A DNA stretch of 17,192 bases from Bacteroidota bacterium (GTDB taxonomy: Bacteria > Bacteroidota > Bacteroidia > Bacteroidales > Prolixibacteraceae): the NCBI GenBank assembly GCA_013203755.1, contig JABMPI010000716.1, positions 1-17,192 on the forward strand, given 5' to 3'. Below, one piece after another: positions 1 through 7,896 of this stretch. The stretch's first letter is position 1; each line of letters opens with the position of its first letter. A program made the translations under genes and the position numbers. Under the pieces are notes generated by a model. That model saw only the letters and a program-made list of their open reading frames with translations, was not told where the DNA came from and ran no database searches.

Positions 1-11
1 AAAGGAAGTTT

Positions 12-95
12 GCCCGGATGGCGGAATAGGTAGACGCGCTGGATTCAAAATCCAGTTCTGGCAACGGAGTGGGGGTTCGATTCCCCCTCCGGGTA
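12..95 (+). tRNA. tRNA-Leu (anticodon CAA)
   Basis: A complete cloverleaf with a long variable arm, as expected for a class II tRNA. The acceptor stem pairs 12-18 with 88-94 (one G-U closing pair) and the discriminator base is A95. The anticodon stem is CTGGA (39-43) with TCCAG (51-55), enclosing the loop TTCAAAA, which gives anticodon CAA at 46-48 (reads UUG). The T arm contains GTTCGATTC flanked by G and C runs. No CCA is encoded after the discriminator base, which fits many Bacteroidota tRNAs. It is followed closely by an intrinsic terminator. A tyrosine recombinase gene lies less than 200 bp downstream on the other strand, so this tRNA is a candidate integration site. Confidence 0.97.
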
Positions 96-109
96 CTGAC
101 TTAAAAACT

Positions 110-147
110 AAGTCGCTGTAAATTAAATATTTGCAGCGACTTTTTTA
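110..147 (+). terminator. Intrinsic terminator of the tRNA-Leu gene
   Basis: A near-perfect hairpin: arm 110-123 pairs with 129-142 around a 5-nt loop, with core GTCGCTG (112-118) against CAGCGAC (134-140) and one G-T wobble. The 3' arm runs into a T tract (141-147). It starts about 15 bp after the tRNA 3' end, the expected place for a Rho-independent terminator. Confidence 0.88.
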
Positions 148-286
148 TTCTTGCATACATATTTACATACAATTTACTGATATGTCATTTGTCTTATGGC
201 CGGACACAGTATCCATATTGCAGCGATTTAAACGCAGTATTTAAACTAAATTTTATTTAAAAAATGATTCTGTGAATTTAATAGTA

Positions 287-877
287 TTATAACCTTAACG
301 AATCATAAACATCAAGAATCTCTCTTTCCCTTATGCCAAGATACTTTTTTGTAATTGCCATACTGCTGTGACCAAAAAGCTCCATTAATAAAACGATAGA
401 TTCGTTGGAATAATTATTCAATTTCAATACTCTATTTCCAAGTGTTTTTCGGAACATGTGGGAAGAAATATTCCCTTCAATTTCAATATTGTATTTTTTG
501 AAGATTCGTTTCAAATTTACATTGACCCAGCTTCTGTCAATTGGTTTTGTTCCATAACGGTTAACGAAAATAAATTGGTTGCTGTTAGATAGCACCAATC
601 TTTTTTTTATTCTTTCTAAAAGAATACTCAAATCAAGGTTAATCTTGATTTTTCTGGTCTTTTTTGTTTTCGTTTCAACGATGGTAAAAGTTTCGGTATT
701 TTCAAATTGACTGAACCGAAGTTGAAGTAGATCTCCAATTCGAAGGCCTGTAAAGACACCGATAGAAATCAATAAACAATACTTGTTTTCACCATCACGT
801 TCCAATTTTGAGATAAGAGACTTGAACTGATCCCAGTCCATTGATGTAGTTGTAGTTTTTTGACCTTGTAATGACAT
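287..877 (-). CDS. Compact tyrosine recombinase (catalytic domain only)
   Basis: A 196-aa site-specific tyrosine recombinase of the phage integrase family. All the catalytic elements can be seen: Arg46 in TGLRIGDL, a lysine in the beta-hairpin near residues 70-72, the H-x-x-R box (His140, Arg143 in HMFRK), His170 in LFGHSS, and the nucleophile Tyr179 in TKKYLG. Ordinary integrases are 300-400 aa with an N-terminal SAM-like core-binding domain. Here only about 30 residues precede the catalytic domain, so it is the size of the FimB/FimE inversion recombinases. It could be a functional minimal recombinase or the 3' remnant of a longer integrase. The intact start and full motif set favour a working enzyme. 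It converges on tRNA-Leu, which suggests a role in integration of the adjacent DNA, but a DNA-inversion role is also possible. No clear ribosome binding site or Bacteroidota -7/-33 promoter was found upstream. Confidence 0.88.
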   Translation of the reverse strand: MSLQGQKTTTTSMDWDQFKSLISKLERDGENKYCLLISIGVFTGLRIGDLLQLRFSQFENTETFTIVETKTKKTRKIKINLDLSILLERIKKRLVLSNSNQFIFVNRYGTKPIDRSWVNVNLKRIFKKYNIEIEGNISSHMFRKTLGNRVLKLNNYSNESIVLLMELFGHSSMAITKKYLGIREREILDVYDSLRL

Positions 878-1221
878 AACTTTTAATTTTATGATTCAAG
901 GTCATTCTACCGCGAAAGCTTATACTTAGCTTCATTTACTAACATAAGTAAAAGTAGATATTTGAGCATCTCCCATCAATTGCACACAAAGCTTTGAATA
1001 TGAGTGAGTATCAAATTTTTACTTTCTTATACTTGTGACATTAGTATAGGTTGGTGAAAATATCATGAAATTTTTAACTAATGAACTACACTGCTGCAAG
1101 CAAACGGATTAACAAAATAAACTAAAATGCGTCGCAAGCGGCCAAGGAAAGAATCTAAAAGAGATTAAATAGCAAGGTGCGATACAGCAATCTTTGATTC
1201 TTGTTCATCATGAAAAAAATA
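878..1221. other. Gene-free region between recombinase and PUL operon
   Basis: About 340 bp with no convincing coding frame. It must hold the promoter of the recombinase (its right-to-left start is at 877) and the 3' end of the lyase operon (last stop codon at 1222-1224). I could not find a convincing TAnnTTTG -7 box in the expected orientation. The half next to the recombinase is AT-rich with short inverted repeats (for example TTACT/AGTAA around 936-951). The half next to the operon has higher GC around 1130-1145 and contains the inverted repeat listed separately. No second copy of the tRNA-Leu 3' end is present here, so no att site can be assigned. Confidence 0.6.
1149..1202 (-). repeat. 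Inverted repeat / possible mRNA 3'-end hairpin of the PUL operon
   Basis: AAGAATC (1149-1155) is the exact reverse complement of GATTCTT (1196-1202). After a 2-nt bulge the pairing continues with AAAG (1158-1161) against CTTT (1192-1195), and then ATT (1164-1166) against AAT (1189-1191), around a loop of about 22 nt. It begins about 20 bp past the stop of the last lyase gene, where a 3'-end stabilising or terminating structure would be expected. Only a short T-rich stretch interrupted by CC follows in the right-to-left direction, so a classical intrinsic terminator is not well supported. It could equally be a remnant of a mobile or recombination site. Confidence 0.4.
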
Positions 1222-3351
1222 TTATTTAAAATAAGAAGTCCCTACAGGAAGTTGAATTTCAATAAAATCCTTCCCAGAGCTCAGAACAGAAACAGAGGAG
1301 TCGAATTGAACCGTTCCCATTTCTAAACCAATTATTTTCACTTTCGAACTTTTAGAAATTATAACACCTTCAGTTCCTCTGGCATAGATAGTAAGCGGAT
1401 TATCTGATTCAAATCCTACATTATTTGATAAAAAAGAGGTTCCATTTCTAACCAAATAAAAAGGAACAGAATCCCCAATTTTTCTTGTCATACAAAATTC
1501 AGCCTGAAACTCTATTTCATTTGAAACAATCTGATGTTCAGCAGAAGCCTCAAAAATAAGATCTATAATATTCCCCTGAGTTACGGAACATGCATTAAAA
1601 TCCCCTCCCGATATTTTTTGAAAATCTGCTTTTGGATTGCTTGTATTATGTGGAAATATAATGGTAGCCAGATTTTTATTGCCAACATTATCTATGTCGT
1701 AAATTGCTTCTAAACGATTGTGGTCGGGATATCCCGGATAACGCTCTGGAACCGCGGATTTCGATTTTTCTATATTTACTGTAACCGGGGGAGTTACATA
1801 ATAGATGGTAATATTTACTCCATTTACTGTTGGGTAGTGATCGATTGAAGCTGTGTATTCGGCTAAAGCAACTGTTTCCACAACACTTGATTGATTAGCC
1901 GGATGAAGATAATTATTTACCTTCTCAGAACCAGCACCTATTACTTCGTCAAAAGTTATGGAATACCCTTTTGCTCCATCGTTGGCATGTACCAAAATCA
2001 GATTTCGATTATGCTCTTCTTTTAATGCCAAACCATCTGCCCCAACGGCATAATCCAGCCCTTCAGTTGTAAATCCTTCAACAATTCCACCTCCAATTCG
2101 TGCTTTATGATTTTCTCCATTAATTGTTAAGGTATTATTTAATTCAGCCGAGCGAGTAGGTTCTCCCAAACGACCACCATTTACAAGCAAGCGATTTCCA
2201 TAAGCTGATAGCCCTAACCCATTTACTTCGTTGTGGGTGTGCCACTCGTCCTGCGATTTAATGTTATACAAAACGGCATGCAAACCATTAAGGTTGTCTT
2301 CTTTTTCGCGAAAAAACGCTCCCCCATTTTGAAAAATTTTACTAGAAGGAACAACTGGTTCTGGCAAAGCTTGTTTAGGTACTATGTAGGTGAGAATGTG
2401 TCCGATTGCAGGTCTTCCCTTATGAAACCACGCGGCATAACCAGCGGCTTCCATATCGAAATTCACAACACGGCGGTGTAACATATCGTTGCTAATTCCC
2501 TGAGTAGGCAACATATCCCCAAAAATAGCCATCTCTTTTGCACAATTTACACTGGAACCAAACAACCAGCGTTGAAATTTCTGAATTTGTTCGTTATGGT
2601 AATAGCGGGTGTCTATTCCGGTAAATTCCAACACATCCATATAACCCGATTTTGACACCCGACTATTTCCACCGCCAACTCTCTCCCATGCATAATGATT
2701 GGTAACAGGGCTAACTCCATCAGGAGTTATTTGATGCAAAATACCGTTGTAATAATTATCATCGGGAGTTGTTCGGTCTCCTTTGTATATATCCCATGTA
2801 CCATGAGTTCCATACCTTACATCTACCCAGGAACCTTTTCTGTCAATTTTAAAAATCTGATTTTTAATTACATTCTCGCAAGCGTTAATTTCGTCCATCG
2901 AAAGCGCATCATAAACAATATCCAATGCTAAAATTGCGGAGAAAAACGAGCCCATCGGAGGTACTACCCCTCCCCAATCACCACCATCTTTTACTTTCAG
3001 CGTTGAATAGTGATTCAAAATAGCCTCCTTTACCCGGGTTGCATGGATTTTATTATTTCCCTCATCTAATATGTAAGCCAAAGCAGCAGCTCCAATATAA
3101 TACTGTAAATCATACGCTTCACTGTCACAACCCGATGAAGAGCGAGCTATTGCATCCTCTTTCATCGACTTCCATGGCTCAACAACCGCCTTATCTCTTA
3201 ATTCCTGGAATTGATCTTTTTGTACAATTAAAAAAGGATGATGCATTTCCCTATCCGACTGGTCAATTGGAATATCAATTTTTTCAGCGTTGCATGCACT
3301 AAAAAAAAGAGTCAATCCAAAACATAAAATAAGTTCTTTTAACAGGTTCAT
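1222..3351 (-). CDS. Heparinase II/III-like polysaccharide lyase, lipoprotein (divergent)
   Basis: A 709-aa exported lipoprotein. The signal peptide ends in a lipobox (FFSAC, Cys20), so the mature protein is probably membrane anchored. The layout fits the heparinase II/III superfamily: an alpha-helical toroid up to about residue 330, then a beta-sandwich region. The clearest signature is the E-W-H-T-H-N-E stretch (His371, His373) followed by SAYGNRLLVNGG, equivalent to the histidine/metal-site segment at the start of the C-terminal domain in this superfamily. Tyr220 in TNHYAWER is a candidate catalytic tyrosine. The usual N-N-W segment of heparinase III-type enzymes is not recognisable, so the CAZy family is unassigned. 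By family it should cleave a uronic-acid-containing chain by beta-elimination. It is the last gene of the tight six-gene operon, 25 bp after the PL6 gene. Confidence 0.75.
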   Translation of the reverse strand: MNLLKELILCFGLTLFFSACNAEKIDIPIDQSDREMHHPFLIVQKDQFQELRDKAVVEPWKSMKEDAIARSSSGCDSEAYDLQYYIGAAALAYILDEGNNKIHATRVKEAILNHYSTLKVKDGGDWGGVVPPMGSFFSAILALDIVYDALSMDEINACENVIKNQIFKIDRKGSWVDVRYGTHGTWDIYKGDRTTPDDNYYNGILHQITPDGVSPVTNHYAWERVGGGNSRVSKSGYMDVLEFTGIDTRYYHNEQIQKFQRWLFGSSVNCAKEMAIFGDMLPTQGISNDMLHRRVVNFDMEAAGYAAWFHKGRPAIGHILTYIVPKQALPEPVVPSSKIFQNGGAFFREKEDNLNGLHAVLYNIKSQDEWHTHNEVNGLGLSAYGNRLLVNGGRLGEPTRSAELNNTLTINGENHKARIGGGIVEGFTTEGLDYAVGADGLALKEEHNRNLILVHANDGAKGYSITFDEVIGAGSEKVNNYLHPANQSSVVETVALAEYTASIDHYPTVNGVNITIYYVTPPVTVNIEKSKSAVPERYPGYPDHNRLEAIYDIDNVGNKNLATIIFPHNTSNPKADFQKISGGDFNACSVTQGNIIDLIFEASAEHQIVSNEIEFQAEFCMTRKIGDSVPFYLVRNGTSFLSNNVGFESDNPLTIYARGTEGVIISKSSKVKIIGLEMGTVQFDSSVSVLSSGKDFIEIQLPVGTSYFK

Positions 3352-3376
3352 TTTTATAATTTTTAGGCCTATTTAT

Positions 3377-4756
3377 TTACTGCAAATATTCCGGCCCAGT
3401 GTTATCTGCCGTAGCATAAAATTTTAATCCATATTTTTCTGAAGGCAAATAACTGCCGGGTAAATCGTTGGAATTATTGCCTCTTACTTGTTTCATAATA
3501 TCAAATCCAACACTGGAATCATCGTCTAATTCCGGAATTTCAAATATAAATAGTTCAGACGAAACAAAATCGGCAAATGCTTCTTTTGCAGCTTCTATTT
3601 CATACAATCCGGTTTTATTTTGTACGAAACGATATTCAGCAACTTTAACTTTCCCTGAATTGATATTATTGCCGTTTTTAATGTAATTTGATTGCCATGA
3701 TTCTGTATTGCTAGGATCAATAGAAACAGGGTTTACCGATGAAGAAAAAATATTGTTAGCCAAAGAAACATTTCGTGGCGGATACTCCCCTTCTCCTCCA
3801 AGTTGCAAAGGAGAACAACTTATAAAGGTATTATTTGAAATATTCACCGTATCAACCGGGTCGAAGTGATGATTTTGAATTTGTATCGCCATATGTTTAC
3901 CGGTATCAAAATAATTATTGATAACCGCATGATTTTGCCCCTCCTTTATTCGGAGACCTGCACCTGCAAGGAAAAAATTCCCATATACCATATTTCTGCT
4001 GCCGTGTCGCAAAGTAAGATGCGCCGGTCCGTTGTTACGGAAAGTGTTGTAGCGCATTATATTTTCGCAGGCCTTGCACGAAATAATCTCGTAATCGCCG
4101 TTGCATTTTTCGAAATAACAATATTCAACAATAGTCCGGCTAATAAAAGTACGCTGATAACTGTAACCAATTCTAAGTGCTTCGATACCAAAATCGCCTC
4201 CCGCATCGGGTGGGGCAGTATGGTTTTTAAAAGAGCAATGTGAAATTAAATGATACCCGGGCTGTCCTTCTGTTGCTTCCACCTGAACTACGGATGATTC
4301 CTTTGTTTCGGGTTTCGCTTCAAAATTACAATAGAGAATTGAGTTGTATTGACAGTTTGGCCGGATACGCAAATAATAATGCGAATCATAGGCTTCAATA
4401 TTAACTTGCTGAATGGTGTTATTATTTCCGGAGATATCAACCACATCGCCTTTAATTTTTCCTTTCACAAATTGAAACCCGATGAGCGTATTTCCATTTC
4501 CGCTTACCGCCAAAACAGAACTGCCGGTAAAAGTTACTACCCCCGATGTTTCGGCCACAAAAAAAACACCGTCGGTCTCTAAACTAAGATTAACATTCGA
4601 ATAACTCCCTTTTCCCCAGACAATTGAATCGCCGGAAACGGCCTGTTTCTGAACCTGATCAAATTCAGTTTGGGTTCGAACCATATATGTTTCTGCAAAC
4701 GAATGGAAACCAGCTAATACAAGTAAAACAATACCGATATTTTTTATCATCTTCAT
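3377..4756 (-). CDS. PL6 family lyase (chondroitinase B / alginate lyase type)
   Basis: A right-handed parallel beta-helix lyase of polysaccharide lyase family 6, 459 aa from the preferred start. In this numbering the catalytic pair is Lys228 (in EIISCKACEN) and Arg250 (in LTLRHG), spaced 22 residues apart and matching Lys250/Arg271 of chondroitinase B. Asp221 and Glu223 just before the lysine match the calcium-binding acidic pair of that enzyme. Repeated NxxI/N-x-F turns of the helix are visible throughout. I chose the ATG at 4756 because a clean signal peptide (MKMIKNIG..AGFHSFA) begins there, 13 bp after the stop of the PL38 gene. An upstream in-frame ATG at 4786 would add 10 residues and overlap the PL38 gene by 17 bp. 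Known PL6 substrates are dermatan/chondroitin sulfate and alginate (MG or G blocks). With only one helix domain, this protein resembles the compact PL6 enzymes. Likely periplasmic or secreted. Confidence 0.9.
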   Translation of the reverse strand: MKMIKNIGIVLLVLAGFHSFAETYMVRTQTEFDQVQKQAVSGDSIVWGKGSYSNVNLSLETDGVFFVAETSGVVTFTGSSVLAVSGNGNTLIGFQFVKGKIKGDVVDISGNNNTIQQVNIEAYDSHYYLRIRPNCQYNSILYCNFEAKPETKESSVVQVEATEGQPGYHLISHCSFKNHTAPPDAGGDFGIEALRIGYSYQRTFISRTIVEYCYFEKCNGDYEIISCKACENIMRYNTFRNNGPAHLTLRHGSRNMVYGNFFLAGAGLRIKEGQNHAVINNYFDTGKHMAIQIQNHHFDPVDTVNISNNTFISCSPLQLGGEGEYPPRNVSLANNIFSSSVNPVSIDPSNTESWQSNYIKNGNNINSGKVKVAEYRFVQNKTGLYEIEAAKEAFADFVSSELFIFEIPELDDDSSVGFDIMKQVRGNNSNDLPGSYLPSEKYGLKFYATADNTGPEYLQ

Positions 4757-4769
4757 TGGATACGGCATA

Positions 4770-5951
4770 TCATTTAACCGGTTCATTGAACAACCAAATC
4801 ATCGGATTTCGAACGGGCAAATTCCTTATTACTTCCTGCGTTTTTGGATAACCGTCTAAAGTTTTCCACGTTTCAATAAATTCTTCATTATTATACGCTT
4901 TTCCGGCAAACAACAAAAATGGATGTCTTACCGGCCATTTATCCCAATACATTACATCGGGTTCATATTTCCAGCTTGATTTATCCTTTACATACGGAAA
5001 CATATAGTCCGCTCCCAATTTCATATTCTGTCCTGCGGGTGTTGTAAATTCATATAGATCATTGTTTTTATCCGAAAGAATTTCAGCACAATTCATAAAT
5101 GCATCTAAATTAAAGAGTGAATATCCGTAAGGTTTTGTTCGTTTTAATTCCAATGGAAACGATCCATCGTTCGCCATTTGATTGGGTAAAAGAATTGTTT
5201 TGAATCGATTTCGACACATCTCCAAAACTTCGGTATTATTTGTAAGCCTGGCAAAAGCCCCCACCTGCATTACCCAACAAGTTGCATGGTTATTTTTAGT
5301 GTTCATTTCATCAATACCATATTGATGAGTGGTTAACCAGGTTACCAATTTGCTAAACCAATTTTTGATTGCTGACAATGATCTTTCGGGCAAAATGTTG
5401 TTTTGCTCCAGAATTTCTATGGAGCGTGCGACCTCGGTAAAATGAATGGCATCGATAATTCCAATACCACGTCCGGTAAACCGGCCCTTTATTGCCTGCA
5501 CATATAGTAAACTGGGGTTCATCCGTGTTTCCGGATTTACAAACCAGGCTTCCAAATGTTTTTGCGCGGCTTGTGCAAATTTCTCATCTCCGGTTAATAA
5601 ATATGCCGAAGTTTGCATGCTCACAATCTGGCTCAAACGAATCATGGCCAGCCGGTGCGCTACAAAATTTTCTGGATTGGTTTGCCCGTCTTTTCGAATA
5701 TAAGGGCCATCCGGATTTTCCAGATCCGGCCACCAATAATCACCTTCAGAATAAAAATCATGGATTCCTCCGGCACTTCGTTCAGTAAAGGCAGATGTTA
5801 CCGTTACCGGCACACTATCGAGATAAGCGGTGGCCGTTTCAATAATATAATTTTGTTCGTTCTTTGAAATATACTGGACTTCTGTATTATTGCTGCAACT
5901 GCAAACAAATAGCATAATAATCCCACCAAACAACATGTGTACTTTCGTCAT
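4770..5951 (-). CDS. PL38-type lyase (alginate_lyase fold), lipoprotein
   Basis: A 393-aa lipoprotein (signal peptide with lipobox VCSC, Cys19) with an alpha/alpha-barrel of the alginate_lyase domain class. Visible signatures are FYSEGDYWWPDLENPDGPY (residues about 66-84), QTNPENFVAHR (90-100), K-N-N-H (219-222) and ELKRTKPYGYSLFNLDA (268-284). The Asn/His of KNNH and the Tyr at 275 or 277 are the likely catalytic residues by analogy with this fold. The overall pattern fits family PL38, whose described members act on glucuronan-type polymers or on alginate, in Bacteroides alginate PULs also next to PL6 and PL17. That makes the PL38-PL6 neighbour pair here meaningful. It lies 17 bp after the 641-aa lyase gene, and its stop codon is 13 bp before the preferred PL6 start, so translational coupling is likely. 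Family assignment is from memory of motifs. Confidence 0.8.
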   Translation of the reverse strand: MTKVHMLFGGIIMLFVCSCSNNTEVQYISKNEQNYIIETATAYLDSVPVTVTSAFTERSAGGIHDFYSEGDYWWPDLENPDGPYIRKDGQTNPENFVAHRLAMIRLSQIVSMQTSAYLLTGDEKFAQAAQKHLEAWFVNPETRMNPSLLYVQAIKGRFTGRGIGIIDAIHFTEVARSIEILEQNNILPERSLSAIKNWFSKLVTWLTTHQYGIDEMNTKNNHATCWVMQVGAFARLTNNTEVLEMCRNRFKTILLPNQMANDGSFPLELKRTKPYGYSLFNLDAFMNCAEILSDKNNDLYEFTTPAGQNMKLGADYMFPYVKDKSSWKYEPDVMYWDKWPVRHPFLLFAGKAYNNEEFIETWKTLDGYPKTQEVIRNLPVRNPMIWLFNEPVK

Positions 5952-5968
5952 TCCTAATAATTTAGATC

Positions 5969-7894
5969 TTATTTAATCTCTGTTATTACCACCTCATTTT
6001 TGCCTTTTAATTCCGGATTTTTAACTTCCAAAATAATTCGGGTTATTCCATGCGGCCAATATCTTTTAAGTCCGTTATCAGTAACTTCATTAAACTCAAT
6101 TTTAGGCGAAACTATTTTCTTATTGTATTTTAAGTTTAACGCGAATCCATCGCCTTTCAATTGCAATACTCCGGGAGAAACTTCGGTAACTTTACAATAC
6201 GTAATAAAATTAATGGTTGTTGGGTCTTCCAATACTTTACTCAATTCGTAATTGTCATGAATAGTAAATTTTTCACTACGATCTAGCTGATAAGATCTTA
6301 CCCATTTTTTCACATTCGCAGATTCCGGATATGCACCTGAAATTTCAGTGGAAAAAACAGCCTTTTTTGCATCAGCATTAAATGTTGAATTTTTCGCAAC
6401 ATAATTTCGACCTTCTTTCTGATCAACACCATTAATTTGGGGTAAATTATGGTATCCAGACTGCATGGTCCAAATTTCATACCGGCGGCTGCTAAAGGTT
6501 TTAGCGGTGTAGGTTTCACGACCGATGTCAATTAAACAAGGTTTTCCGTTAAAGTACATCACACAAGTTCCCAAATCGTTGTGATTATGACTTTCTGCAT
6601 TATGTCCTCCTTTTGCAGCAAAAAAGAAACCGTCTATAGAACCCGCTTTGTCCCGCGCTCCGGCAGCTTGTAACTCAGGCAACCAAAAATCGCTGATTAG
6701 TGCGTCTTCGGCAGTAGCATTTTCAATCTCATTCAAATGCATCAGTTGCATCATCTGTTCATCAACTTTCCCTCCCGGGGCTTTTGTTCCCCAATCCTGT
6801 TTTTGAGCTAAAAAGGCACCAAACTTTTGCATAACGGGGTCACCAATATCTTTTCCGTAACTATAAATAATTTGCGGACGACCGCCAGTAGTAGCGTCAG
6901 CATCTGCAAAATTTATAAAATATGGATAATTGATGTATGCTTTGTAAATATAGCTCCCCATGTTTTGAACCAGCTGATTATCATAGACATCAAAACTGTC
7001 GTTGGTCGCTCTTTTTAACAAATCAAGGCATTGGTACATCGAAGCCCCTGCTCTTCCCCAGTATGATGGACCTTCGTCACAACCACCGTCTGCCGGATAA
7101 ATATTGATAAACTGATCCAATGAACGAACTACTTTATTTACACCTGCCACTTTTTTATCCCAATCGTCTTCCATGATTAAAATGGTCGTCAGCATGTTAT
7201 GATTGGTCCAGGGATTCCAGTTATTTACATTCCTGCTACCGTCTAATCCCATCCACCAGAAATCATCCCGTTCGTAGTAAGGTATTACTGCCTTGTACAT
7301 AATTTCATCTTTTAGTCGGGTCGAAATTAATGGATGTATTTTATCAAATTCGTCTTTAAACAAAAACCAGGTCCACGAAAGAATATTTGCAATTTCCCCA
7401 ACCCCCAAATCAATGGATGGATTTTTAATATCCGGCAATCCTTTTGGTGCAGGTAAATGCGCCGACCATCCCCACCAGGTTTGCTCGCTGTAATACCAAA
7501 CACCGTTTACAATCTGGTCGATAAAGCGCCCTTTCCCTTCGACTAACTCTGCCATAACTGAAGCCATCAATGCAGCTCGTGGAGCACCGTAAGCACCTTG
7601 TCGCCGGTCGCCGGAACGAATAATTTCTATATAATCGCTTGCTTTTACGGTTGGCCAGTCGTAATCCAGATATTCCTCGCCCTCCTGAATATATTGGGCT
7701 TTCATTTCGTTGGGTATACTGTTCCAGAAATCACGACTTTGATAAGTTGGAAAACCAAGATCAGCAAAATCTTTTACAAGCGTTTGCGCGATACCAATTT
7801 CTGTTGCTTCCTTTTGAAGGAAATCTCTTTTTTCTTGTGAAAAACTGCTCATTGCAAATGTGCAAAGCAGAAAAACGATGACTAAATTTTTCAT
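5969..7894 (-). CDS. Heparinase II/III family polysaccharide lyase (641 aa)
   Basis: Exported protein with a type I signal peptide (residues 1-19, cleaved after MSSFS). The N-terminal toroid carries W-rich segments (YYSEQTWWGWSAHLP, about 134-147; IDLGVGEIANILSW, 161-174). Candidate catalytic residues typical of the superfamily are the Asn in NVNNWNPWTNHN (222-233) and Tyr278 in DEGPSYWGRAG. His431, His436 and His438 lie in GGHNAESHNHNDLG, where the conserved catalytic and metal-binding histidines fall, and LIDIG follows at 454-458. It belongs to the heparinase II/III group that cleaves uronate polymers; a PL33-like relationship (hyaluronan/chondroitin/gellan lyases) is possible but unproven. 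It starts 2 bp after the stop of the 943-aa gene, a strong sign of co-translation. Confidence 0.82.
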   Translation of the reverse strand: MKNLVIVFLLCTFAMSSFSQEKRDFLQKEATEIGIAQTLVKDFADLGFPTYQSRDFWNSIPNEMKAQYIQEGEEYLDYDWPTVKASDYIEIIRSGDRRQGAYGAPRAALMASVMAELVEGKGRFIDQIVNGVWYYSEQTWWGWSAHLPAPKGLPDIKNPSIDLGVGEIANILSWTWFLFKDEFDKIHPLISTRLKDEIMYKAVIPYYERDDFWWMGLDGSRNVNNWNPWTNHNMLTTILIMEDDWDKKVAGVNKVVRSLDQFINIYPADGGCDEGPSYWGRAGASMYQCLDLLKRATNDSFDVYDNQLVQNMGSYIYKAYINYPYFINFADADATTGGRPQIIYSYGKDIGDPVMQKFGAFLAQKQDWGTKAPGGKVDEQMMQLMHLNEIENATAEDALISDFWLPELQAAGARDKAGSIDGFFFAAKGGHNAESHNHNDLGTCVMYFNGKPCLIDIGRETYTAKTFSSRRYEIWTMQSGYHNLPQINGVDQKEGRNYVAKNSTFNADAKKAVFSTEISGAYPESANVKKWVRSYQLDRSEKFTIHDNYELSKVLEDPTTINFITYCKVTEVSPGVLQLKGDGFALNLKYNKKIVSPKIEFNEVTDNGLKRYWPHGITRIILEVKNPELKGKNEVVITEIK

Positions 7895-7896
7895 GT

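Noticed and set aside
878..1221. Possible CRISPR array or att duplicate
   Set aside because: No regularly spaced direct repeats and no copy of the tRNA-Leu 3' end are present.
2233..3302. Several + strand open frames of 78-87 codons opposite the 709-aa lyase gene
   Set aside because: They lie antisense to a gene with clear domain signatures, and have low-complexity compositions with no recognisable motif.
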